A stretch of 39,161 nt of DNA from Eubacterium sp. (GTDB lineage Bacteria; Bacillota; Clostridia; Lachnospirales; Lachnospiraceae). A program made the position numbers and the translations under genes. Shown here piece after piece: positions 25,111-32,787 of this stretch (position 1 is its first letter; each line of letters begins with the position of its first letter). The notes under the pieces were generated by a model that searched no databases, was not told the origin of the DNA, and saw only the letters and a list, made by a program, of their open reading frames with translations. The stretch spans positions 1 through 39,161 of the forward strand of contig JAILAR010000068.1 of the NCBI GenBank assembly GCA_024681515.1, in the 5' to 3' direction.

Positions 25111-26163
25111 ATGAAGAGACTTTCAAAAATGAATAAACACTTTCTTCTGCTGCTCCTGACGATGAGTCTGCTCCTTTCGTTTGCCGGCTGCGGACGAAAG
25201 AATACGGTTGCCACCGAAGTGCCGGAGGATATCACGGCCGGGTTCGAGGCAAAGAAGGATTATGTTCAGACCACGAAGGATGATACCCTGATCTATCGGC
25301 TGCCGGACGAATCCTCGGAGGTGTATGGAAAACTGAAGACCGGCGTGGATCTGAACCGGACCGGGGCGAAGAAGCTTTGGACAAGGATCCGGCTGAATGA
25401 CACGACTTTGTATGTAAAATCGGCAAATGTAAAGGAAACCACCATCGAGTGGGTGACGGAGCAGAAGAAGGCAGAGAACTCCCATGTGGTTTATATCGAT
25501 CCGGGCAAACAGATCAATGCCAGCAAAGAGACGGAAGCACTGGCGCCCGGAGAAGCGGATGAAGACGGCAAGCCCAAGATGTCGCCGGCGTCCGTCGGAA
25601 CAGCCTCAGGTAAATTTGAATATGAGATCACCCTCGCCGTGGCGAAGAAACTGAAGCGGGAGCTGGAAATGCGCGGCTACGAGGTAATCCTGTCCCGGGA
25701 GACGGATACCGTATCTATCAGCAATGCGGAACGTGTGGCAAACGGAAACCGGAGCGATGCGGAGATCATCATCCGTCTGTCGGCGCATGCTTCCACCAAC
25801 AGCGATTCCCACGGAATCTTCAGCCTGATCGCTTCCGCAACGAATCCCAACACGAACAAGAATTATCAGGACAGTTTCTACCTGGCCAATATGCTGGTTA
25901 CGGATGCATGCATGGAGACGGACGCAAACCGGCTGGGAATCTATCAGACGGATAAGACGGTGTTCCTGAATTTTGCAAAAAAACCGGCGGCTATCGTGCA
26001 GTTGGGCTTTCTCTCCAATGCCGAGGAGGATACAAAGCTGGCAACGGAAGAGTATCAGACGAAGCTGGCGGACGGTCTGGCGGATGGGATTGATTCCTAT
26101 TTTGAGTACTATGACGGGAAGTCAGAGGACGAAGCAGGCGGTAAGGAAAGTGATCCAAAATGA
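25111..26163 (+). CDS. lipoprotein with degenerate amidase_3 domain (probable pseudoenzyme)
   Basis: 350 aa. Signal peptide with lipobox SFAGC (C27). Residues 50-112 look like an SH3-type domain, and 124-335 an N-acetylmuramoyl-L-alanine amidase (amidase_3) fold. The family has zinc ligands His, Glu, His and a catalytic Glu. Here the first His of DPGH is K133 (IDPGKQ), the ligand Glu is kept as E170 (FEYEITLAVAKKL), the third ligand is kept as H226 (RLSAHAS), and the catalytic Glu of the VEMGF-type motif is Q297 (AIVQLGFLSN). Two of four key residues are lost, so activity on peptidoglycan is unlikely; a binding or regulatory role is possible. ATG at 25111 follows ATAAGGAG. Confidence 0.85.
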   Translation: MKRLSKMNKHFLLLLLTMSLLLSFAGCGRKNTVATEVPEDITAGFEAKKDYVQTTKDDTLIYRLPDESSEVYGKLKTGVDLNRTGAKKLWTRIRLNDTTLYVKSANVKETTIEWVTEQKKAENSHVVYIDPGKQINASKETEALAPGEADEDGKPKMSPASVGTASGKFEYEITLAVAKKLKRELEMRGYEVILSRETDTVSISNAERVANGNRSDAEIIIRLSAHASTNSDSHGIFSLIASATNPNTNKNYQDSFYLANMLVTDACMETDANRLGIYQTDKTVFLNFAKKPAAIVQLGFLSNAEEDTKLATEEYQTKLADGLADGIDSYFEYYDGKSEDEAGGKESDPK

Positions 26164-26183
26164 TTACGGAATTATGAAGGACA

Positions 26184-26364
26184 GTTGACATAAAGTTAAC
26201 ATTTGAGTTGACATAAAACGACAGCTAGTTAACATAAAAATGGCAAGTAGTTAACATAATGCTGACATGTTGGTTAACATAATTTAATGGATTGGTTGAC
26301 ATAAAAACGGTGTTTTGGTTGACATAAGCCATCCTCCTTTACATAACATGGTAGATTTACATAA
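26184..26364. repeat. array of 11 GTTRACATAA elements spaced in helical turns
   Basis: Copies start at 26184, 26195, 26207, 26228, 26250, 26261, 26273, 26295, 26318, 26337 and 26355. Seven are exact GTTGACATAA or GTTAACATAA; the others have one to three changes. Steps are 11, 12, 21, 22, 11, 12, 22, 23, 19 and 18 bases, close to one or two turns of DNA. The sequence between copies is not conserved. All copies point the same way. The array fills the space between the lipoprotein stop and a terminator. It resembles a binding-site array; a transposon end with repeated sites is an alternative, but no transposase is near. Confidence 0.8.
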
Positions 26365-26369
26365 TACAA

Positions 26370-26403
26370 ACGGGTGAAAATGATGATTTTCATCCGTTTT
26401 TTG
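26370..26403 (+). terminator. terminator after the GTTRACATAA array
   Basis: ACGGGTGAAAAT (26370-26381), loop GATG, ATTTTCATCCGT (26386-26397) with one G-T pair, then TTTTTT. It would end a transcript from the amidase-like gene, placing the array in that gene's 3' untranslated region. Confidence 0.8.
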
Positions 26404-26458
26404 TTGATTTTTTACAAAATGGTAAGCTCTCTTTCTCCAATCCTTGGCATTCGTTCTA

Positions 26459-26487
26459 TTGACACTAAACATAGGAAGTGATAGGAT
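26459..26487 (+). promoter_or_regulatory. promoter of the SH3/SleB hydrolase gene
   Basis: TTGACA (26459-26464), 17 bases, TAGGAT (26482-26487). About 40 bases downstream is an inverted repeat, CAATAATA-AGTAA-TATTATTG (26526-26546), in the leader where an operator could act. Confidence 0.55.
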
Positions 26488-26583
26488 ACATGCGTCATAA
26501 AAATGTAACAATATGAGTTAGTTTGCAATAATAAGTAATATTATTGTAACCTGATTCGCAAAGCGGAGAGTGTGTTCGGAAAC

Positions 26584-27879
26584 ATGAGCAGAAAATCGGA
26601 TCTGAAAAAAAGTCGAATAAAGTTTAATCTTAAGCGGTATGTGTTCTCCGGACGCTATTTCGTAAGAAATGCTCTGATCGTCATGATCCTTTTGACGGTG
26701 GTGGCTATCGGAGCAGTCGGGTTTGGCCTGCTGTCCTCGATGAAGGAGGACGGGAAACAGGTAATCGAAGAGGAAACACCTGATGATATACATGGAGATT
26801 CGGTTCAGGATTCCGTTCAGGATTCTCAGGAAGACTCGAAAAAAACGGTGTCCAGTCTGAAACCGGAAACCCCCAGCATGATCATGGACATTTCCGATGC
26901 ATCCATGGAAGAGTTGAAAACCATCATCGAAGAGGAGCAGACGGTTGATCTGACCGCAAGAAATGTCAGCCTTCTGGCCGGAACCAGAACTGATAATTAT
27001 CGGGGATTCCTTTGCATAGAAGATGCGGTGAATGTCCGGGCCGCTGCTGATGTAAACTCGGAAGTGGTCGGCAAGCTCTACAAAGGTGCAACCGGAGAAG
27101 TGGATCAGGAAAATGATCATGCAGCAGACAGCGCCTGGACGAAGATCACATCCGGTGATGTGACGGGTTATGTTGCAACCACCTATCTGGTGCTGGGAGA
27201 AGCCGCTTCTCTTCGCGAGGATGAAACCATCGGGATGATCGGTACCACCACCGGACAGAATGTATGTATCCGTACTGCCGGGTCTACGGATGCGGATCTG
27301 GTCTATATCGCTCCGCTGGGTACGAGAATGCGGATCGATCAGGCCGAAGATGCGGATGGCTGGTATCATGTACAGCTGGCGGACGGAACCTTTGGATATG
27401 TTTCATCGGATTATGTATCGGTGGAAGAGACAGGGATCACGGCTATTTCCGCGGATGAGATCCGGGCAGTGACCGACTGGAAAGAAGAGCAGATCCGGAA
27501 GGAAGAAGAGAAGAAAGAAGAGGCCATGAAGGCAGATCTGTATCTGCTGGCGGCCATAACCTACTGCGAAGCCGGTGTGGAGCCCTATGAGGGACAGCTG
27601 GCAGTTGCAAATGTCGTACTGAACCGTCTGCACTCCGGGCGCTACGGTTCCACTTTGGAGGATGTTATTTACGCTCCGTATCAGTTTACGGGATGCAAGC
27701 TGTCCTCCTTCTCCTGGGCACTTCAGACCGGCGGCTCCGATTCCTGCCTGCAGGCAGCAAGAGAGGCGTTGGAAGGAAAGAACAACATCGGCGACTGTAT
27801 GTTCTTCCGCGCAACCTGGGTTGCAGATCTGGATGCCATCGGAGATTATACGATCATCGGAACACACGTATTTTATTAA
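26584..27879 (+). CDS. cell-wall hydrolase, two SH3 domains plus SleB/CwlJ domain
   Basis: 431 aa. One N-terminal membrane helix (about 29-51) with a long linker to residue 125; bacterial SH3 domain 1 (about 140-200, with EDAVNVRAAADVNSEVVGKL); SH3 domain 2 (about 222-280, NVCIRTAGSTDADLVYIAPLG); a charged Glu/Lys helix (300-318); and a C-terminal hydrolase_2 domain (319-431) with AAITYCEAG holding the likely catalytic Glu and VANVVLNRL. SleB/CwlJ-type enzymes cleave peptidoglycan, in spore cortex or vegetative wall. The start is uncertain: GTG at 26572 is too close to GGAGAG, while ATG at 26584 is 13 bases from it. ATG is chosen. It follows the amidase-like lipoprotein, another wall-directed gene. 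Confidence 0.85.
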   Translation: MSRKSDLKKSRIKFNLKRYVFSGRYFVRNALIVMILLTVVAIGAVGFGLLSSMKEDGKQVIEEETPDDIHGDSVQDSVQDSQEDSKKTVSSLKPETPSMIMDISDASMEELKTIIEEEQTVDLTARNVSLLAGTRTDNYRGFLCIEDAVNVRAAADVNSEVVGKLYKGATGEVDQENDHAADSAWTKITSGDVTGYVATTYLVLGEAASLREDETIGMIGTTTGQNVCIRTAGSTDADLVYIAPLGTRMRIDQAEDADGWYHVQLADGTFGYVSSDYVSVEETGITAISADEIRAVTDWKEEQIRKEEEKKEEAMKADLYLLAAITYCEAGVEPYEGQLAVANVVLNRLHSGRYGSTLEDVIYAPYQFTGCKLSSFSWALQTGGSDSCLQAAREALEGKNNIGDCMFFRATWVADLDAIGDYTIIGTHVFY

Positions 27880-27947
27880 AATATTGTGATTCGGATCCTG
27901 CGATTCGAATGTTGCGCAAAGCAGAGATCAGACAGGAATGATATTAT

Positions 27948-27981
27948 CCCGCAACCTCATTGTTATGGGGTTGCGGGTTTT
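27948..27981 (+). terminator. terminator after the SleB-type hydrolase
   Basis: CCCGCAACC (27948-27956) pairs with GGTTGCGGG (27969-27977), 12-base loop, then TTTTAAT. Confidence 0.85.
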
Positions 27982-27995
27982 AATTGCAGCTTCCG

Positions 27996-28098
27996 TTCCG
28001 CCATCAGGCGGAATGAGAAGCGTACGCGCCCATCACCGAAGGTGATGCCCGAACGAAGAGAGGGTTATGAGCCGGCTTCCGTGGCCGGCTCATAAGGC
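27996..28098 (+). repeat. three hairpins ahead of the SulP gene, including repeat copy 2
   Basis: TTCCGCC-ATCA-GGCGGAA (27996-28013), then GAGAAGCGTACGCGCCCA (28015-28032, matching 6981-6998), then CATCACC-GAA-GGTGATG, then TTATGAGCCGGC with GCCGGCTCATAA. None has a T run. The last ends 20 bases before the SulP ATG, so they lie in its leader. Confidence 0.5.
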
Positions 28099-28118
28099 AT
28101 AGAGAGGAGATTTAACAA

Positions 28119-29816
28119 ATGAACCGCGATAAACTGAAACCCATGTTATTCAGCAACCTGAAAACCTATAACGGAAAGAAACTGGTGACGGATGTGGTTG
28201 CCGGAATCATCGTGGCGATTATCGCACTTCCGCTGTCCATCGCACTGGCGCTGGCATCCGGCGTCAGTCCGGAGCAGGGGATCTATACGGCGATCATCGC
28301 AGGCTTCCTCATTTCCTTCCTGGGCGGAAGCCGTGTGCAGATCGCAGGACCTACGGCTGCTTTTGCCACCATCGTTGCCGGGATCGTTGCAACGAAGGGC
28401 ATGGGCGGACTGGCGATCGCGACGATCATGGCCGGGATCATCCTGATCATAATGGGATTTCTTCGGCTGGGATCGCTGATCAAGTTTATCCCCTATACCA
28501 TCACCACCGGATTCACGGCCGGGATCGCGGTCACTATCGTCATCGGTCAGGTAAAGGATTTTCTCGGACTGACCTATACGGCGGGGACGAAAACCATAGA
28601 GACCATGGAGAAGATGGAAGCCATCGGGAATCATATCCACACCATTAACTGGCAGGCAGTGCTGGTGGGTGTGGTCTGCCTGGCGGTACTGATCGTCTGG
28701 CCTTATATCACGGATAAGATCCCGGGCTCCCTCATCGCGGTTCTTGTGGGTATCGCCATGGTGAAGCTCCTGAATATGAACGTCAGCACCATCGGAAATC
28801 TCTATAACATCAGCAACGAGCTTCCGAAATTTCAGATGCCGGATTTCAGCTTTGAGACCATAAAGGAAATGCTGCCGGATGCGTTCACCATCGCGATCCT
28901 GGCGGCCATCGAATCCCTTCTGTCCTGTGTGGTGGCAGACGGAATGATCAACTCCCACCACCGTTCCAATATGGAACTGATCGCGCAGGGCGTCGGTAAT
29001 ATCGGATCCGCGTTCTTCGGCGGCATCCCGGCCACGGGAGCTATCGCCAGAACTGCCGCAAATATCAAGAACGGAGGACGGACCCCCATCGCCGGGATCA
29101 CCCACTCCCTGGTCCTGGTGCTGGTACTGGTGCTGCTGATGCCGTATGCGGCCATGATCCCCATGCCGACCATTGCGGCGATCCTCTTTATGGTGGCTTA
29201 TAATATGTGCCAGTGGAGAACCTTCGTGCATCTCTGCAAAACTGCTCCGAAGAGTGATATCCTGGTACTGGTGGTGACCTTCTTCCTGACGGTTCTGTTC
29301 GACCTGGTGGTTGCCATCGAAGTCGGCATGCTGATGGCGGTCGTTCTCTTTATGAAGCGTATGAGCGATGAGTCCACAGTCTCCGGCTGGAAATATTATG
29401 ATCCGGATGAAGATCCGGACGGACCGGAGCTGAAGGTCCTTCCGAAACACGTTCTGGTCTATGAGATCTCCGGCCCCATGTTCTTCGGAGATGCGGACCG
29501 GCTGGCAAGCATTAAATTTAAGGAGACCACGAGAGTGATCATCATGCGTATGCGCGGCGTGCCTGCGCTGGATGCGACGGCCATGCATGCCATGGATCAG
29601 CTATATAGCAGATGCGCGGAGAAAGGGATCCGGCTGGTATTCTCCCATGTAAATGAACAACCCCGCCACACCATGGAGAAGGCCGGATTCATTACAAAGG
29701 TGGGAGAGGATAATTTCTGTCCGCATATTGATGACGCACTTGCCTGGTCGGAGAAGCTGGTTGCTGAGGCGAAGAAGAAGGCTATGGCTGAGGCGAGAGA
29801 GCAGGCAGGGAAATAA
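28119..29816 (+). CDS. SulP-family anion transporter
   Basis: 565 aa. A SulP membrane domain of 10-14 helices (about 15-425) contains VVAGIIVAIIALPLSIALAL, the family stretch GVSPEQGIYTAIIAGF and the GPTAAF motif, and RTAANIKNGGRTPIAGITH. A STAS domain follows (about 440-545), with LVYEISGPMFFGDADRL and RMRGVPALDATAMHAM. Bacterial SulP proteins carry sulfate, bicarbonate or dicarboxylates; the substrate cannot be told here, and no sulfate-assimilation or carbonic anhydrase gene is adjacent. A GAGAGGAG site precedes the ATG. It ends at a bidirectional terminator facing argG. Confidence 0.93.
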   Translation: MNRDKLKPMLFSNLKTYNGKKLVTDVVAGIIVAIIALPLSIALALASGVSPEQGIYTAIIAGFLISFLGGSRVQIAGPTAAFATIVAGIVATKGMGGLAIATIMAGIILIIMGFLRLGSLIKFIPYTITTGFTAGIAVTIVIGQVKDFLGLTYTAGTKTIETMEKMEAIGNHIHTINWQAVLVGVVCLAVLIVWPYITDKIPGSLIAVLVGIAMVKLLNMNVSTIGNLYNISNELPKFQMPDFSFETIKEMLPDAFTIAILAAIESLLSCVVADGMINSHHRSNMELIAQGVGNIGSAFFGGIPATGAIARTAANIKNGGRTPIAGITHSLVLVLVLVLLMPYAAMIPMPTIAAILFMVAYNMCQWRTFVHLCKTAPKSDILVLVVTFFLTVLFDLVVAIEVGMLMAVVLFMKRMSDESTVSGWKYYDPDEDPDGPELKVLPKHVLVYEISGPMFFGDADRLASIKFKETTRVIIMRMRGVPALDATAMHAMDQLYSRCAEKGIRLVFSHVNEQPRHTMEKAGFITKVGEDNFCPHIDDALAWSEKLVAEAKKKAMAEAREQAGK

Positions 29817-29843
29817 ATCCTGAATATAAATCTTGTACATACA

Positions 29844-29879
29844 AAAAAATCAGCGCAGGCGAACCTGCGCTGATTTTTT
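29844..29879. terminator. bidirectional terminator between SulP gene and argG
   Basis: 16-bp perfect stem: AAAAAATCAGCGCAGG (29844-29859), CGAA tetraloop, CCTGCGCTGATTTTTT (29864-29879). Works for both converging genes. Confidence 0.9.
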
Positions 29880-29900
29880 ATTCGGGAGTGGAAAGAAGGA

Positions 29901-31121
29901 TTACTTTCCTTCGCGCTCCTGATCCAGCATTGCCCGAACCTTCATCGGAAGGCCGAACAGATTGATGAATCCGGTTGCATCCTTGTGATCATAGAGATCA
30001 CCGGTGGTGAAGCTTGCGATGGACTCAGAGTAGAGGGTGTACGGGGATGTGGTTCCGGCCTTGATGATGTTGCCCTTGTACAGCTGGAACTTCACGGTTC
30101 CGGTCACACGCTCATCGGTCTTCTCTACGAAAGCCTGCAGAGACTCACGCAGCGGGCAGAACCATTTTCCTTCGTAAACCAGATCTGCGAACTTTACGCC
30201 GATATGACGCTTGAAATCCAGAGTGTCGCGGTCGAGTACCAGCTCCTCCAGCTGCTTATGTGCTTCCATCAGGATGGTACCGCCCGGTGTCTCATATACG
30301 CCGCGGGACTTCATGCCGACAACGCGGTTTTCTACGATATCGATGATGCCGACGCCATGCTTGCCGCCCAGCTTGTTCAGCTCACGGATGATATCGGAGA
30401 CCTTCATTTCCTTACCGTTTACGGACTTCGGAACACCTGCTTCGAAGGTCATCTCTACATACTCGCCCTCGTCCGGAGCATCCTGCGGGGATACGCCCAG
30501 AACCAGCAGATCCTTGTAGTTCGGCTCATTGGCCGGAGACTCCAGCTCCAGACCCTCATGGCTGATGTGCCAGATGTTGCGGTCACGGCTGTAGCTGTGC
30601 TTTGCGTCGAAGGGAAGATCGATGCCCTTGCTCTTGCAGTAGTCGATCTCGGCCTCGCGGGAATCGAAGGTCCACTTGGGATCTCTCCAGCATGCGATGA
30701 TCTTGATGTCCGGAGCCAGAGCCTTGATGGACAGCTCGAAACGCAGCTGATCATTTCCCTTACCGGTAGCACCGTGGCAGATGGCTACGGCACCTTCCTT
30801 CCGTGCGATCTCTACCAGCTTCTTTGCGATCAGCGGACGTGCAAAGGAAGTTCCCAGCAGATATTTGTTCTCATATACTGCGTCTGCCTTCACTGTCGGC
30901 ATGATGTATTCGTCGCAGAATTCATCAACTACATCCAGAATGTACAGCTTTTCAGCACCGGAGTACTTTGCGCGCTCGTCCAAACCGTCCAGCTCGGACT
31001 CCTGTCCCACATCCACGCATGCGCAGATGACTTCATAGTCATAGTTTTCCTTCAGCCACGGAATGATCGCGGTTGTATCCAGCCCGCCGGAATAGGCAAG
31101 CACTACCTTTTCTTTTGCCAT
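29901..31121 (-). CDS. argG: argininosuccinate synthase
   Basis: 406 aa. Joins citrulline and aspartate with ATP to give argininosuccinate. The N-terminal P-loop-like [29 protein letters not shown] and [13 protein letters not shown] motifs are the family marks. The start is set at [13 protein letters not shown] (31121), which has AGGAGG about eight bases upstream on the minus strand; the frame continues upstream to 31199, but those codons are not family sequence. It is divergent from argC-argJ-argB across a region with ArgR-like sites. argH and argF are not in the window. Confidence 0.96.
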   Translation of the reverse strand: MAKEKVVLAYSGGLDTTAIIPWLKENYDYEVICACVDVGQESELDGLDERAKYSGAEKLYILDVVDEFCDEYIMPTVKADAVYENKYLLGTSFARPLIAKKLVEIARKEGAVAICHGATGKGNDQLRFELSIKALAPDIKIIACWRDPKWTFDSREAEIDYCKSKGIDLPFDAKHSYSRDRNIWHISHEGLELESPANEPNYKDLLVLGVSPQDAPDEGEYVEMTFEAGVPKSVNGKEMKVSDIIRELNKLGGKHGVGIIDIVENRVVGMKSRGVYETPGGTILMEAHKQLEELVLDRDTLDFKRHIGVKFADLVYEGKWFCPLRESLQAFVEKTDERVTGTVKFQLYKGNIIKAGTTSPYTLYSESIASFTTGDLYDHKDATGFINLFGLPMKVRAMLDQEREGK

Positions 31122-31209
31122 AACTTTGGCCTCCTGATCTTGCATTTTTTGCTGCGAAAACGGACGCGGCAAGAGTGCCGGTGGGCATTTCGCAAACACT
31201 GTCTTACAT

Positions 31210-31238
31210 ATTATAATAAAATATCACATTTCGCAAGT
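31210..31238 (-). promoter_or_regulatory. probable argG promoter
   Basis: On the minus strand TATAAT (31215-31210) lies 17 bases after ACTTGC (31238-31233). The -35 match is weak. Its placement beside the TGAATAA cluster fits ArgR control. Confidence 0.4.
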
Positions 31239-31249
31239 GGTATTTTCAC

Positions 31250-31312
31250 GAATATTATTCATTATTGTGTATAAAATATGAATAATATGTTGAATAATGA
31301 ATAAAATACAAA
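31250..31312. promoter_or_regulatory. ArgR-type operator region between argG and argC
   Basis: Four TGAATAA cores: one inverted (31255-31261) and three forward (31279-31285, 31291-31297, 31298-31304). They sit in A/T-rich 18-base contexts such as AATGAATAAAATACAAA, close to the ARG box of the Bacillus/Clostridium ArgR (AhrC) family. It lies between the two divergent arginine promoters. No argR gene is in the window, so the link is inferred. Confidence 0.55.
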
Positions 31313-31339
31313 AACATTACATAAAAATAAAATTGCCAC

Positions 31340-31368
31340 TTGCCATTTTACGGATAGAAGGCTATAAT
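31340..31368 (+). promoter_or_regulatory. argCJB promoter
   Basis: TTGCCA (31340-31345), 17 bases, TATAAT (31363-31368). This gives a leader of about 185 bases before argC, containing the tandem repeats at 31429-31517. Confidence 0.65.
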
Positions 31369-31428
31369 CCATACGGTAGAGTGACGGAGAAGACCTGAAA
31401 AACCGCGGATATTCGTGCTTTTCGGGTG

Positions 31429-31517
31429 TACGAATCATTTTATACGAATCATTTTTCGAATACAAGCACGGTTATTTCGCACGGTTATTTCGCACGGTTA
31501 TTTCGCACGGTTATTTC
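31429..31517 (+). repeat. two tandem-repeat sets in the argC leader
   Basis: Two 14-base units TACGAATCATTTT[A/T] (31429-31456), then four exact 13-base units GCACGGTTATTTC (31466-31517) with no spacer. CGTGCTT at 31414-31420 can pair with AAGCACG (31464-31470), and its CGTGC also with the GCACG of each later unit, allowing four registers. No reading frame uses them. Confidence 0.9.
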
Positions 31518-31561
31518 GAAAGATGAAATAGAATAACGAAATTTAAAAAGGCGGAACAGAC

Positions 31562-32659
31562 ATGAGTATCAATGCAGATAAGAAGATCAAAGTCGGCATC
31601 ATCGGAGCCACGGGCTATGCAGGCCAGGAAGTGGCCCGGCTGATCTATTCACATCCGGAAGCAGAGGTGATCTGGTACGGATCCCGAAACTATGTGGACC
31701 AACCCTATAGCGCAGTCTACGGAAATATGAAGGATCTGGCGGATGAGGCGTGCAAGGATGATGATCTCTCTGCTTTGGCCGAGCAGGCGGATGTGATCTT
31801 CACCGCAACTCCGCAGGGTTACCTGGCAGGAGTCCTGACGGAAGAGATTCTGTCGAAGGCGAAGGTCATCGACCTTTCCGCGGACTATCGTCTGAAGGAC
31901 GTATCCGTCTATGAAAAATGGTACAAGATCGAGCATAAGAGCCCGAACTTCCTGCCGGAGGCTGTCTACGGCCTTTGTGAGGTGAATCGGGAGGATGTGA
32001 AGAAGGCACGTCTGGTGGCAAATCCGGGTTGCTTTACGACCTGCTCCATCGAGTCCCTGTATCCGCTGGTGAAGGAGCATGCCATCGATGTTTCCACCAT
32101 CATCGTGGATGCGAAGTCCGGAACCTCCGGAGCCGGCCGCGGTGCCAAGGTGCAGAATCTGTTCTGCGAAGTAAATGAGAGTATCAAGGCTTACGGTGTC
32201 GCAAGCCACAGACATACACCGGAGATCGAAGAGCAGCTGGGTTATGCGTATTACGCAGGAGATGCCGAGGCGCTTTCCAGACCCGGCGGAACACCGATCC
32301 TGATCAATTTCACTCCGCATCTGGTTCCCATGAACCGGGGGATCCTGGCTACCTGCTATGCAACGCTGGCAGATGGTGTGGATGCGGCGAAGATCGCGGA
32401 GATCTATAAGACCTATTATGAGAGGGAACCCTTCATCCGGCTTCTGGGTGAGGGAGGAACGCCGGAGACCCGCTGGGTGGAAGGCAGCAACTTCCTGGAT
32501 ATCGGATTTGTTGTGGATCCGCGGACAAACCGCGTGATCGTTATGGGTGCGCTGGATAACATGGTGAAGGGCGCAGCCGGACAGGCGGTTCAGAATATGA
32601 ATCTGATGTTCGGTCTGGAGGAGACCACGGGACTCCTGTTCCCACCGGTGTTCCCTTAA
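31562..32659 (+). CDS. argC: N-acetyl-gamma-glutamyl-phosphate reductase
   Basis: 365 aa. NADPH-dependent reduction of N-acetylglutamyl phosphate to the semialdehyde, third step of arginine synthesis. N-terminal Rossmann motif GIIGATGYAGQEVARL (13-28), catalytic Cys in VANPGCFTT, then KSGTSGAGRGAKVQN and SHRHTPEIEEQL. The ribosome site is weak (AGGCGG); ATG at 31562 is the only good family start. First gene of argC-argJ-argB. Confidence 0.96.
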   Translation: MSINADKKIKVGIIGATGYAGQEVARLIYSHPEAEVIWYGSRNYVDQPYSAVYGNMKDLADEACKDDDLSALAEQADVIFTATPQGYLAGVLTEEILSKAKVIDLSADYRLKDVSVYEKWYKIEHKSPNFLPEAVYGLCEVNREDVKKARLVANPGCFTTCSIESLYPLVKEHAIDVSTIIVDAKSGTSGAGRGAKVQNLFCEVNESIKAYGVASHRHTPEIEEQLGYAYYAGDAEALSRPGGTPILINFTPHLVPMNRGILATCYATLADGVDAAKIAEIYKTYYEREPFIRLLGEGGTPETRWVEGSNFLDIGFVVDPRTNRVIVMGALDNMVKGAAGQAVQNMNLMFGLEETTGLLFPPVFP

Positions 32660-32740
32660 GAACGATGACCGAAATCGTGTGGTGCGCGAAAATGATAACC
32701 GGGTGTAGGGCATATAGTCTGCAGTGTGAGCGCATGATCT

Positions 32741-32759
32741 ACGGAGCGTTTTAAGCGCG
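32741..32759 (+). repeat. short GGAGCG-TTTAAGCGCG repeat before argJ
   Basis: ACGGAGCGTTTTAAGCGCG followed by AAGTATGGAATAAAAGGAG. The 11043 copy is followed by the similar CAGTGTGGAATAGGAG, so the likeness extends through the ribosome site. Confidence 0.4.
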
Positions 32760-32787
32760 AAGTATGGAATAAAAGGAGTATACAAAG

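Noticed and set aside
26184-26327. Repeated TTGACA words read as a series of -35 promoter boxes
   Set aside because: No -10 box lies 16-18 bases after any copy; the wider word GTTRACATAA and the 11-base phasing explain the pattern better.
26184-26364. CRISPR array
   Set aside because: The repeated word is 10 bases with gaps of 1-13 bases; CRISPR repeats are over 20 bases with spacers of about 30, and no cas gene is present.
28146-29588. A 480-codon minus-strand frame across the SulP gene
   Set aside because: His/Asp/Arg-rich antisense of a membrane protein, with no ribosome site or recognisable domain.
29985-31274. A 429-codon plus-strand frame antisense to argG
   Set aside because: Shadow of argG, rich in Leu/Gln/Asp, without family resemblance.
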